In this document: piece by piece, positions 22,625 through 33,519 of the stretch
Position numbering within the stretch: position 1 is the first letter of the stretch
How the letters are laid out: every line of letters begins with the position of its first letter
Source of the DNA: Cristatella mucedo
Lineage: Eukaryota; Bryozoa; Phylactolaemata; Cristatellidae
Direction: 5' to 3'
Assembly: GCA_009760855.2 (NCBI GenBank)
Contig: WPIO01000001.1
Location: forward strand, 20,020,001-20,084,000
DNA: 64,000 bases
Program-made: the position numbers and the translations under genes
Notes under the pieces: generated by a model
Seen by the model: the letters and a program-made list of their open reading frames with translations, nothing else
What the model was told of the DNA's origin: nothing
Database searches by the model: none

Positions 22625-24380
22625 AATAATAATAATAATAATTCACTTGATAAAGCGCCCTCAGAGAACTTAATCTCTCTCTAGGCGCTTTACATTTGCT
22701 GTAACGTGAAATGCAATTGAAAGGTAAGTAAAATCATGCTTGAAGAAACAAACGAAATGAATAATATGGTTAGGGGTGACATGCACAGGGTCAGCATGCA
22801 AATGTGGTTAGTGGCAGCATGCACAGTGTCAGCACGCATAAGCACATCAAGGACGAATCACAGGGACCCACTGAATGCTGTCCTAAATAGGTGTGTTTTT
22901 AGGTTCCTTTTAAATGTAGTCAGGTCAGGGGATGTTCTGACGCAGGTCGGGATAGAGTTCCAGGCTGTGGGAGCATATGAACTAAATGCACGGTCTCCAA
23001 AGGATTTAAGGTTTGTATGAGGTATTTCTAGACTGTTGGATTCCGAAAAGCGGGTGGTACGATGCTTAGCCTGATGGGGTAGTATATCTGACAGATAGGC
23101 TGGAGCCATAGAATGAAGGGACCTAGAAGTGAGCGACAAAACCTTGAAGTCAATCCATTGCTTGACTGGTAGCCAGTGCAGGTCGGCGAGAAGTGGAGTA
23201 ATGTGGCAACTTCGACGCTCACGACAGACAAGCCTAGCTGCAGAGTTTTGCACCAGCTGCAATCGCCTGATCGCACATGCTGGTAGGCCAGTGAGCAGTG
23301 AGTTGCAGAAGTCGAGACGAGATGTCACGAATGCATGGACCAACTTGGACGTGGTATTTTTATCTAAACAGGCCCGAATTTTAGCAATGTTATGAAGCTG
23401 AAAATAGGCGGATTTGACTGTGGAGCTGATGTGGTCGTCTAACGAGAGGTCGCTTTGGAATATGACACCTAGATTTCGAGCTGATTCAACTGGAGATATG
23501 CTGGCAGAGCCAATTTTGAGAGTCAGCCTTTCCAATCTCTGAATCACACTGGGTTTGCCCATAACTAGTAAGTTAGTTTTTATCATCGTTAAGTTTTAGA
23601 AAATTTGCTGCCATCCATGTGCGGATGTCATCAATGCATGCAGCTAGTGAGTTGAGAGAATTTGAGGTGCTCGAAGGCTCGGAGGGATCAAAGCAAAGGT
23701 ACAACTGAGTGTCATCTGCATAGAAGTGAAAGCCTAGATTGTGCTTGGCAATCACATCAGCAAGAGGCAGAGTATAAACCGTGAAAAGAACCGGACCTAG
23801 CACGGAGCCCTGAGGTACTCCATATTTCAGAGGTACTTCAGATGATCTTTGTCCATTCACGTCAATACTCTGGAGTCTCCCACTGAGATAGGACCTGAAC
23901 CACTGCAGAGCAGTGCCAGTGATGCCCAGGCGAGATGAGAGGCGCTCTAGAATAACTTTGTGATCGATGGTATCAAAAGCTGCCGAAAGATCGAGCAAAA
24001 CAAGCAGAGACACTCTACCCATGTCTGCATTCCTAAGTAGGTCGTTGTATACCCGAAGCAATGCTGACTCTGTGGAGTGATTAGCTCTAAAGCCAGACTG
24101 GAACTTACTAGCAAGGTGTGAGGTTTCGATATACGAGTTCAGCTGGTCTGCCACGACCCGTTCGAGTGTCTTTGGTAGGAAAGGTAGAAGGGAAACTGGG
24201 CGGTAGTTGCTCAAGTTCTCTTGGTCAAGTGTAGCTTTCTTGAGAAGTGGCCTGACTACAGCTTTTTTGAAAGGTGCTGGGACATGACCTGAGGCTAATG
24301 ACATATTAATTATGTTAGTTATACATGGCAGCAGCAGATCAATGCAACGTAGGATATGCTGGCAGAGCATATTCTATATT
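22625..24380 (-). mobile_element. LINE family A, best-preserved copy
   Basis: A 5'-truncated non-LTR retrotransposon on the minus strand. Two long frames together cover most of the reverse transcriptase and its C-terminal extension. The first (24370-23573) has [57 protein letters not shown] and catalytic FYADDTQLY. The second (23586-22858) has NLGVIFQSDLSLDDH, VTSRLDFCNSLL and LHWLPVK. They overlap by 14 bp. The join lies in a run of five T (plus strand 23577-23581), where one extra base breaks an otherwise continuous protein. The sequence fits the L2/Rex1/CR1 group. The endonuclease domain is missing. The 3' hairpin and ATT tail are at 22625-22700. Confidence 0.93.
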
Positions 24381-24419
24381 TTAATATGAACGCTGTCGAC
24401 TGAATTACGGTGCCACTGG

Positions 24420-24583
24420 CACACTTGTATCAGGGTCGAGGTGCTCGAAACTCACGACCCGATTTCTGGGTTTGAGTCCAACTTACAGGCCATTTCTTAT
24501 TGCCCGTGCCAATCTGGAGTAATGGCCGCCAGAGCTCTACTAATGCTATATAAATGAGGCTGTTGGATAAATAAATAAATTCA
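24420..24583 (+). mobile_element. Diverged tRNA-derived SINE (type 2-like)
   Basis: Arm sequence CTCACGACCCGATTTCTGGG, box-B-like GGGTTTGAGTCCAA, and a tail with GCTATATAAATGAGGCTGTT then a short AAATA run. It sits between two head-to-head LINE A copies. Confidence 0.6.
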
Positions 24584-24584
24584 C

Positions 24585-25625
24585 TTCTATGCCGACGGCA
24601 AACAGCTATATTAATGCTGTGATCTATTCCATTCTTTGAATAAATCGAACTATCTCAATTTCTCTGCTGCATGTATTGCTGACACCAGCACAAGGATGGC
24701 AGCAACCCCTTTTTTATTGGAGGACGATCAAACTCCTAAGCTTAAAGCTCCAATTCAGCTCTGCCAGCATATTTACTGTTGCATCTGCAAAAACCCAGGT
24801 GTCTGGTTCCAAAGTGACCTCTCACTAGCCGACCACACCACGTTCACTGTCAGTTCGATACTCTCAACTATCAAACGTAGCAAATATTCGGGACTGCGTA
24901 GACAGTAATACTACGTTTAAATTAAGTCTATGCATTTGTGACACGTGATCTTGACTTCTGTTACTCACTGCTTGCTGGTCTAGCGGCTTGCGAAATCAGA
25001 CACTCACAGTTGGTCCTAAACTTTGCTTCAAGGCTTGTCTGTGGTGAGAGTTGATGTTACTACATCACGCCACTGTTTGCCGACCTGAACTGGCCCCCAA
25101 TCAAGCAGGGCATCAACTTCAAGGTCGTTGTCGTTCACTTTTAGGTCCCTTCATTCTGTTGCCCCCATTCACCTATCAGAGCTACTCCCCCTACCCGGCT
25201 AGGCATCGTACCATCCGCTTTTCTGAACTAGATTGTTGAGCTATACCTCGGGCGGACCCCAAGCCCTTTGGAGACCGTGCCTTTAGTTCGTATGCTCCCA
25301 AAGCCTGGATCTCACAACCAACAGACTTAACAATTTCTGAGTCACGACATTCCCTGAGTAGACGATATTTAGAGAAGAACTAAAAACTACTTTTTAAAGC
25401 ATTGGGTGATTCATTGTGACTTTCTTTTGCGTGCTTACGGGTGTTGACACTGTGCATGTCATCTGCCTGCATGCCATCCACTAACCATTGTATGGTTCTT
25501 GGTATGTGTATGTTAGCACCCACCATTTGATCGTGCTTTTTTACAGCATACTTTAAGTGTGCTGAAAGAGATTAAGTTCTCTGCGGGTGCTATGCACATG
25601 AATTCTAACGATAATTATTATTATT
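24585..25625 (+). mobile_element. LINE family A, decayed copy
   Basis: Plus copy starting inside the YADD region (TTCACTTCTATGCCGACG). Degenerate C-terminal domain follows, then the 3' terminal block near 25550-25625. Many stops. Confidence 0.8.
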
Positions 25626-25629
25626 ACTT

Positions 25630-26165
25630 TTACTTACAGCAGGTTACAAGCTATACACTGTACATTTATCTGCTAGGTCAGCCCACAGCATTCGAAGGCA
25701 TGCTGCAAGCCGGCATTGTGTCTCAGGATAGTATCGCTATATTTGCAACCATTCGTACCTAAAGAAAATCCATCAGCAGTCCTGCTTCACAATTTAATTT
25801 CAGCCTTTCTCCCAAGACAGAGGACGTGAAGTAAGAGCTTGTGAACATTTGACATTTGTAGCAGCAAAATTGAAATGCTATAGCGCTCTCAACTGTTCGG
25901 GAATTTATAGCCGTCTCTTATCCGCACGGAATACTTGCCAATTGGTCTGGCTTCCGGGATGCATACAGGCCAATGGTACACAGAGCCAGCACTACAGAAA
26001 AGTCAGTTTCTATCTAGGCAATGCAAATGTATTTCCTGCTGTGCTGTGCGCATCGCAATTATAAGCAGAAGAGCATTGTAAACGCATTTTAAGCTTAGCT
26101 GGGGCGAGCTTCTGTAAACTGAATAAGCAATCAATCGAGCGGCAGCAACAACAGAAACCCGACAA
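25630..26165. other. No recognisable gene
   Basis: Unique-looking sequence before the GC-rich patch; no supportable exon. Confidence 0.3.
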
Positions 26166-26169
26166 TAGC

Positions 26170-26540
26170 AGTAACCTTTGGGAGGGCGGGCGCTCGGAAG
26201 GCAGGCTCGAGCTATACGCCAGGAACGTCCAGCACGTGACTAGCGAGGACGCCGCCGCTCCACCCGCCGCCGCTCCACCCGCCGATTTCTTGGCGGCCGC
26301 CTGCCGATGAATGGGGTCCTGCTTGATTTTTGGATGTTGTAAACCCGTGAAAAGCTCCGCAGGTTGGCGAGTGCGCTGTTGACGCGCTATTCGCGGGAGC
26401 CTTGGCTTGCGGCCGCCGCCCTCTGTCCCGTCAGCGTTCTGTATCTAGCGGTGCCTTTCACGGCTGCTAATATCTTCCACCGCTATCGCGTCCGCTCTGT
26501 CTGCCGCTAAGTCTCGCTGGATATTCCGCAGCGACGCACT
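26170..26540. promoter_or_regulatory. GC/CpG-rich patch, candidate promoter region
   Basis: A CpG-dense stretch in an otherwise AT-leaning neighbourhood. It includes a palindromic E-box CACGTG (26233-26238) and an exact 15-bp tandem duplication (CGCCGCCGCTCCACC twice, 26250-26279). It lies a few kb upstream of the first exon I can place in the plus-strand GRIP-like gene. Promoter function is inferred from composition only. Confidence 0.35.
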
Positions 26541-26843
26541 CTGGCGACGCTGCCGCTACCCGATCCGCGGTGGCTATTTGCTAGCCTCAGCTTAGAAACC
26601 ACCAATAGCTTGGCTCTCCGTTTGTAGTAAAAAAGTCGAAGTCGGGCAAAGCCGGTGCCGCAGTTGGCTGCCAGCAGAGAGCGCTGCCGCTGCAAGCAGT
26701 ATCAGCATCAGGTAGCGCTGCGTCTCAGCCGTCCTCAGATTGAGTAGCCCGACGGTTTTGCCTCGGGTTACCACGAAGTCGACCTGGGCAATTTTAGCTA
26801 TCGCCACCGCAGTACAGCAGCTATGGCTGGCTCCTAGATGCAG

Positions 26844-26850
26844 TATAAAA
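26844..26850 (+). promoter_or_regulatory. TATA-box-like TATAAAA
   Basis: TATAAAA on the plus strand just downstream of the CpG-rich patch. A start site about 30 bases on would fall near 26875. No transcript evidence, so it may be chance. Confidence 0.25.
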
Positions 26851-27000
26851 GTGTACTTCGGCTGGATAGTTTTCGACTGACCTGATCTACTTATTGGCAT
26901 CTCCTGCTCTGCTTTACGTTAAATTGCCTACTATCAACTCAGACAGCCTGTGTATACTAATCTCTTTATGTGCCTGCGTGTCGATCTGGGTCTCACCGTT

Positions 27001-27248
<248 letters not shown>

Positions 27249-27458
27249 CCTTCTGCACCCTATCGCCCCGAGCTGTTTCTCTCCTCTTCTATTCTCTCCG
27301 GTCTGCTTTCTTCAGTCTCTTGTGCTCTCCTCTCCTGTCTCCCTCTTCCTCTCTCCTCATCTCCCTCCCTTCATTTTCCTTCACTTTCCCTCTTGTCTCC
27401 TCTGTTCTGTGGTTCTTTTATCTTTCATGTCCCCTGGTGATTTTGACCATCTCACCGT

Positions 27459-27480
27459 CCTCTCTCTCTCTCTCCCTCTC

Positions 27481-27518
<38 letters not shown>

Positions 27519-27544
27519 TCTCTCTCTTGCTCTCTCCCTCTCTC

Positions 27545-27581
<37 letters not shown>

Positions 27582-27596
27582 CTCTCTCCGCTTTTC
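27459..27596. repeat. Interrupted (TC)n tract
   Basis: TC dinucleotides with CCC and TTG interruptions. With the neighbouring tracts it makes a pyrimidine-rich block of almost 800 bp (27.0-27.8 kb) on the plus strand. Confidence 0.92.
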
Positions 27597-27710
27597 TCCC
27601 TCTTTCCCTCACACACACACGCTCTCACTCACACGCTCACTCGAGCCATGCACACGCAGAGGCTTACATATGCAGACACGCACACATCTGTCTAGCTTTG
27701 CCTGCCTGTG

Positions 27711-27715
<5 letters not shown>

Positions 27716-27775
<60 letters not shown>

Positions 27776-27790
27776 ACTCACTCACTCCCC
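27716..27790. repeat. (TC)n with (ACTC)n end
   Basis: TC tract passing into CACTCACTCACTCAC at its right end. Confidence 0.92.
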
Positions 27791-28886
27791 CTACTTCTGG
27801 CACTTGTTCGTGCTGTCTCACTCTTTCCTGCTTGCCTTCATGTTGTGTCTCACTGCACCGGCCTCGTGTTGCCTCGTGCTTGTGGTAGATAACGATCATG
27901 CCAAAATTGCTAAACTTAAGTTTGCAAGGGAGCATGTTAGACACTTGAACAGTCTCTTTTTTTGCCTCCTTCCCTCTAGCGCTTGCTTATATGCACTTTG
28001 CCAGCCCCAGCATGTCACTTCTTCACCAAGATAACATACCTAGCTTGGCTCTCTCTCTCTCTCTCTGTTTTATTTTTGGCTGCTTCCTCTACTTGCACCC
28101 GTTGCGGATTGGCAGTTGTGGTGGCAGTGCATGCAGTCATACTGACTGTGCTAGCAAACAACCGACGTGTTGCGGCCGCGTGTATCGTTCTAGCTTCTTT
28201 GTTCCTGCCTACTGGCAGCTGGCAAGTCAAGGTAGGCAAGATTTTCATAATGCCTTGCCTATTGGTCTCGTTGTAGTTAGTGTGATTTGCTGTTATGGGC
28301 TACAAAGGTGTGGCGCTCCACTGAGTTAGCTGCTTGTTTTTGCTAGCCACTTGCTGCTGCAGGACCCTGCATCGCCCTGCATTACAGGTGCTTTTGTATG
28401 GCACATTTCACTCCGGTGACCTTCAGCTGCCTTCACTCTGAGGAATGGAGCAGCAGAGCCTGTCCCGTTTTGGCAGACATCCAGCCAAGTCTCGATAGCC
28501 CAACATTGTATGCCTGAACTGTGCAGGCCCTCTGTCCTTTCTGCAAGCAGGTGGCAGCAGTTTTGAGGTGTATCCTCAAGTAATTTCTTCCTTCGTGTCA
28601 TGTTGCTGCGCCTCCTCCTGTGGCCTCCTTCCGTGTGTGTGTTGTACGTGCAAGAACTCGAAGCGCATTAGCAATTATGTGATGCACGATCTGTTACGTG
28701 TGCTAATCGCCCATGCTTTCGTGTGCCTGTGGATGCCTGCATCGTTATTGGGATCGGTATTTCTGCCACCTGGTCAACGACATATGAGTGCTCACAATTG
28801 TACACAAATGTTCAGGTTCTGTGTGTCCCCAGAGTCAGGAGCAAGATGCAGTAGCCAGATCTAGCTGATGTTACTTGTCATTGCAG

Positions 28887-29034
28887 ATGGGGTCTTCAGG
28901 GTGGCCCCCACGACACCAGCAAGCAATCAGCAGGCTCGTAATTATTGTTCAAGCAGCAAACCATCTCCTTCGAGTGGAGATCGACGACAGTTTGTTATCA
29001 AAGGTGCAACGGCATGCAAACATTTGAGCAGTCG
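28887..29034 (+). CDS. Candidate PDZ3 first-half exon (weak)
   Basis: Strong acceptor (CTTGTCATTGCAG) and donor (GTGAGT at 29035) bound 148 bp. The open frame starts in phase 1 and ends in phase 2, exactly the phases of the first-half exons of PDZ4-6. The start (VFRVAPTTPAS) loosely resembles the first strand of GRIP PDZ3 and the end (RRQFVIKGATACKHLSSR) has the strand-plus-helix shape with a terminal Arg codon split across the intron. The carboxylate-binding loop is not recognisable and no second-half exon was found downstream. It could instead be linker or non-coding. Confidence 0.3.
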
Positions 29035-29524
29035 GTGAGTAGTTCTGTGTGTCGGGTTGTGTATTTGTAAGTGAATGTGAACATGTTGTCTGGGTGTACA
29101 TGTGTGCATGCTCTCGCATATCTGTGTGATTGGCTTCCCTCTATTAGACAACATGAGGCCTCGTAGCACAATGTGCTTAACATGATCATTTTTTTTACTG
29201 CAAGCTTATTCGGTGCTTGGTTATAATTTTGTTAAACGGATGTTGTATGTTCTGCATACCATTTTTGTTGTGCTATAGCTTGTGTTGCAGCATCAAGAAA
29301 GTTTTCTGGGGTGTTAGACAAATATGTTATTACTATTCTTAATGGATAACTGTTACTGGTCATATCTGAGTATCAATACTACCTGCTACTAAATTGTAAA
29401 TGCCATTAAAAGATGTAGTGAAGTGTTGATGGATGAAATGGAAAAAGTGCAGATGAGCCGGCAGTGAACAATGATACAGGAACTGTTTTTAGTATTGTCG
29501 GTTAGACTTCATTACAACAATAGT

Positions 29525-29595
29525 AATTCTTTTGTATAATGCATTTAGAGAACCAAATCTCTATGCAGGTGCTTTACAACTTGCTGCTATAGAAG
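29525..29595 (-). mobile_element. LINE family A, 3' end only
   Basis: TTTAGAGAACCAAATCTCTA followed by GGTGCTTTACAACTTGCTGC: the family's 3' hairpin and adjoining block in minus orientation. Confidence 0.65.
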
Positions 29596-29599
29596 CAAT

Positions 29600-30935
29600 A
29601 ACCAAGATGCAATAGTGCCCTGTGGCATTCAACCTAATAGTGTGCATACTTACCAGATGAAATTGTATTATCATTTGTGCTATGACTTCAGATGATTGCA
29701 TGTGTACATGATAAGCATGAATGATAACCGTAAACAAAGTGTTGTGTCTCCTACCCTATTTAGTCTCTTTAGAAGTGGTCAAACCGTCTGTACATATTCA
29801 TCAGCCACGTATCACTGCAACATGAGCACTGTATACTGCATCCAACACAGCTACTTGTATGGATTGCCTGACACATTAGAGGTGTCATCCAGGATATGCT
29901 TATATAACTTCTGCTGGAGTTTCAGCTCCAAAGCGGCTGAGACTTGGCCATTAACCCTTTCATAATTGCCTTGCAGGTTATACTTATTTCACGCTAATAT
30001 TCTCTGGATGAATCGATGAAAACCATGGATCTCAAATGAATTCGCTTATAGCCCGATGGGAAACCAACAACATGCCAGGGGTTGAATGTTGCTTGTTGAA
30101 TGCTAGGTCGAATGTTGCATGTTTAAGAGCACTTACTTAATACTCTACTTAGAATGCAGGCAAGTTGAACATCACGTTGATAAAAGCCGTTTTTAAGTTG
30201 CATGAAAACTATAGAAGCTGTTAACATTATCTAAAGCATTGGGCAATCCTGTTTATAAGGTCAGTTGCATGTCACCACCTGCTCCCATCAGACCGAAGAA
30301 CACAAGTCTGATAAACAAAAGACTCTTTGTTTTTCTACCATACTCGATGAAAATTCATTAAGAGCAGCAGTTTTTTTCATTTCGACTAGTTGTCAAGCTT
30401 TCGACCTGTTCTATGATTAAGCCTAGCTGAGGGACCTGGTGATAGTCAATCCCCCACGGCTACAGCAGTCCAAAAGTCATATGGCTCATCAGGATCAAGG
30501 AATAGGTTTATTTGAGCCATTATATGTTGCCTCCTTGTGAGAATTTATTTCCATAGCAGCAAAATGAGCTTCCTCGGCTGCAACAAAATGTATGGCTCAG
30601 CCTGTCCGTCCAGTGAAAAACGATGGGTGCTGCGCCTTTATGGAGTTAACGACTGTGATACATTACATCATATTGCATTACATTTTTCTTAAGTCGACCT
30701 CCATAACTGTGATTTCATCAAGCGAGTTTCAGAATTTTGGAGCGTATGAACTAAAGGCCCAATAGCCTAACTATTCCAATTTAGTGAGAGGAGCACCAAG
30801 TCCAATCGGTACTTGATATGGTGCCAGTGAAGCTCAGAGAGAGCTTGTGTGCTCTGGCATCTATGTCTTTGACAGCAGGCAAGCAGAACTGCTCATTTTT
30901 GCTCTAGTTGCAGAAAATTATAAATATAAATAAAT
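29600..30935. other. No supportable exon (intron)
   Basis: Probable intron of the GRIP-like gene. A short family B 3'-end-like piece (GTGATACATTACATC) is near 30655-30685. Confidence 0.35.
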
Positions 30936-30936
30936 A

Positions 30937-31083
30937 AATAAAATTCATTTGTATAGCGCCCCAAGAGAACTAAATCTCTATTCAGGCGCTTCACATATGC
31001 CCCAGGGCTCGAGCCCAAGACCTCAGCCAGACCTTAGTCGGGGCGAGCACCTTAACCGCTGGACCAACCCAGCTCGGCTACAG
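30937..31083 (-). mobile_element. tRNA-derived SINE with LINE A tail (SINE type 1)
   Basis: On the minus strand: box A region GGGTTGGTCCAGCGGTTAAG, box B GGGCTCGAGCCC, then GAAGCGCCTGAATAGAGATT and AGTTCTCTTGGGGCGCTATA, which is the LINE A 3' hairpin, then a TTTAT-repeat tail. This is the clearest example of a SINE head joined to the LINE A tail in the window. Confidence 0.85.
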
Positions 31084-31084
31084 A

Positions 31085-31640
31085 TTAGGGGCATGCCTGT
31101 GGCTTACCTTGCTTTTACTAATTTAATGACATTTACATTCTGGCCATATGCCTCTGTACCAGCAGCAACTGTTCTTTTCTTTTTCCTTGTTCTTTGTTTA
31201 TTTAGACCCAGTCCTGGTGACTAAGCACAGATGTCCAGTATTTGTATATTATTAATGCCGAAATTCACATTTTTAATGTGCCACTTTTGTGTCCATTTCT
31301 GCCATCGTGACTGTTGTTGTTAACAGGCCGGCACCGCTATCTATTTAGCAGCTTTTCGTTCATCGGCAGTGAATAACCATTATATTCATCCATAAATGAC
31401 GAATTTTCTTTTTACATTATGTGAGGAATGTCTATTGCATATAGCATATGTTCAATAAGTTTGCTATTAGACTTTATTGTGTGACCTGGGGGATTTTCTA
31501 AACATACAAAGTCGTGTGCACAAAACTTGACAGCTGTAGGGTATTTTGATTTTCTGTTGTAACTTGAAAATTAAAAGTTTTAAAATTAGCTTAAATAAAG
31601 CATGCAAATGGAATAAAAAAAATTAAAGAAAAATACTAGC
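31085..31640. other. No supportable exon (intron)
   Basis: Unique-looking sequence between SINEs. A fair acceptor (GTTGTTGTTAACAG, about 31325) is not followed by a PDZ-like frame. Confidence 0.3.
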
Positions 31641-31644
31641 TGAT

Positions 31645-31795
31645 ACAATAGCCTCTTTTGTATAACAACAGAAGAGTCTTTATGGCAATCGCCATCGCTA
31701 GCAATGGAAATCAAGGATCGCCCACTGGAGGACTCGAACCCACGACCTCGGGACCGAGGTCGTGAAAAGCCACTGCCTCAATCAACACGTATAAT
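31645..31795 (-). mobile_element. tRNA-derived SINE (SINE type 2)
   Basis: Minus copy with tail CCTCTTTTGTATAACAACAG, diverged box B (GGACTCGAACCCACG in plus orientation) and the inverted arm CACGACCTCGGGACCGAGG. Confidence 0.85.
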
Positions 31796-32314
31796 CGATG
31801 CCGAGGTGTGATTTACACGATGATCGCCAAGTTCATACTGTGCTCTCTTATCTTGTACTAATTTTTCTCAAAGGTCTCGAATGCATAAACTGCCTCGAAA
31901 ACGATGTATATGCTTTCATTATTTAAATGCAGTATACGATTCGGCTGAGTCTTTGCTATGTTGCCTGGTTCCCAAGCTGTTAAAGACAACAAACCTCCCG
32001 TCCTTATTTATTCAAATAAATGCATCTGTGGATCAACCATACCACATGGGAATGGCTGAAACAAAGCAATCTCGATCTTGTCGTTTGTAGCTGCCGAGCC
32101 GATAGTGGCAGGCCGTTGGAGTCACGTCGAGCTCCCGAGTGGCACATGGCGACATGGCCACACTATCCAAGCCGTGTTCGTGATTCGTCAGGCAAGCAAT
32201 CAATAAGCAACAGTCGTAGTCTTTTTTACTTCTGTGCTGGGCATGCATCATGCATGTACTCAATCTTGGCAGTACTCTTATCTGCTGCAACTGAAACTCG
32301 ACGATCTCTTGCAG

Positions 32315-32563
32315 GAAACATTTGTCGTGGCACAGTCAGCAGTAAGCCAGAGGTGCTCACATCGATTGCTCAGGCAGTCAACGCTGGGCATGGCCAATCC
32401 TGCTGTGTCGCCTACCGTGGCTTGCTCAGGCCGTTCACAGCAGCTTTGGAGAGCAAGGTGCACGGAAGCCAAGCACAGGCCAGCTGCCTGTGCTGCCATG
32501 GCTGCTGCTGCATTGCTAGTGATGGCAATCCATCAGTTTGCATCTGCATGTCAGCTCTTACAG
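32315..32563 (+). CDS. Candidate linker exon between PDZ3 and PDZ4
   Basis: Acceptor (GATCTCTTGCAG) and donor (GTAATC at 32564) bound 249 bp that stay open in the frame required by the next exon: phase 1 in, phase 1 out. No domain is recognised. The peptide is Ala/Ser/Cys-rich (SCLCCHGCCC), which is unusual, so it may be a false exon. A second frame is also open. Confidence 0.3.
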
Positions 32564-32818
32564 GTAATCGAGGCTTGTAGTCGTTCCTTTCGTACATCAG
32601 CCACCACTTTTATCACACATAGACATGACTGAATAGAAGCGTTTGTATTATTGTATTGGAACTTTAGGAAGGTTGACATCGCACTAGCAGAATGAGAATG
32701 GCATGATAATATTGGTCTTGGGTGTCGAAGCCAGGTCCAGAATGACAAGAGCTGGAAACTGAGACTAGCATGCCACTCACCAGTTCGACTGTGTCGTTGG
32801 CTGCTGCTGCTGCTGCTG

Positions 32819-32875
32819 CCGGCATCGATGCTTGACGTCGATGCTGTTGGCATCGATGCTCGGCATCGACGCTTG
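32819..32875. repeat. Degenerate GGCATCGATGC tandem repeat
   Basis: Four imperfect copies of an about 12-base unit (GGCATCGATGCT, GACGTCGATGCT, GGCATCGATGCT, GGCATCGACGCT). Intronic. Confidence 0.7.
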
Positions 32876-33035
32876 GATGATGATCAAGATCACTATAATG
32901 AGAATGTCCTTCACCGTGCTGATTAAGCTGCGTGGATCTTTTTTTATTAAACCAGCGTCGGCTGCACTTTGATGCCAATGCATTCATCAGTTACCTTGCT
33001 GGTGACACGGTACCATTTTTTCCAATTGCCTTAAG

Positions 33036-33213
33036 CACTCGGTCGTGAAGAGAAACTGAAAGTCCAGCTCCCAGCAAGTGGCAGCAGTAGCAGCATAGGA
33101 TTCTCCCTAGGCGTCTGCTGCCGTGAAGGCCTGCTATTTGGTCAACTAGGAAGTGTTGACTGTTGTCATCCACCAGTGTTTGCCACGATCGACCCGGAAA
33201 GCAGTGCCGCAAG
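33036..33213 (+). CDS. GRIP-like PDZ4, first-half exon
   Basis: No ATG, so it is visible only as a splice-bounded frame. Acceptor TTTTCCAATTGCCTTAAG, start phase 1 (CA, then CTC). It reads EEKLKVQLPAS (strand 1), SIGFSLG (carboxylate-binding loop equivalent to GLGF), a variable loop, and PPVFATIDPESSAA, then AG of a split Arg codon before donor GTGCGT at 33214. The ending is the GRIP pattern 'I-x-x-x-S-x-A-x-R' directly before Cys-Gly. Splicing to the next exon across a 159-bp intron restores AG+A = Arg in phase 2. Confidence 0.85.
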
Positions 33214-33372
33214 GTGCGTTTGTATGTTGACAAGCCCTTAAGTGAATGCAGCAGCTGCTGCTGCAGGTATAGTAGTGATAGGGATGGCAATGAGATAGAT
33301 GCTAGAGAGCTTGATTTGTTGTGTATGCTGCTGATTGCTTAAATGCAGGTTCTTTTTTTCCTGTTTTTGCAG

Positions 33373-33515
33373 ATGTGGTGTCATTTACCCTGGAGACCGG
33401 CTGCTATCCGTCAATGGCCAGGCAACTTCTAGTAAGACGGCAGCTGAAGTCATGTCACTGCTTAGAATGTCTGCGACATCGGGCTTCATACTGGAGATCG
33501 CGTTTAATGTGCAAG
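33373..33515 (+). CDS. GRIP-like PDZ4, second-half exon
   Basis: Acceptor TTTTTCCTGTTTTTGCAG. It continues PDZ4 with CGVIYPGDRLLSVNG (the G-D-x-L-L-x-V/I-N-G core), helix B (SKTAAEVMSLLRM) and the last strand GFILEIAFNVQ. It ends in phase 1 at donor GTTTGT (33516). The last strand LEI-x-F-x-V is the specific ending of vertebrate GRIP PDZ4. Reading past the donor stops a few codons later, supporting the border. Confidence 0.9.
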
Positions 33516-33519
33516 GTTT

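Noticed and set aside
32020-32310. Coding exon upstream of 32315
   Set aside because: The frame is open but has no acceptor-bounded, phase-compatible border and no recognisable domain.
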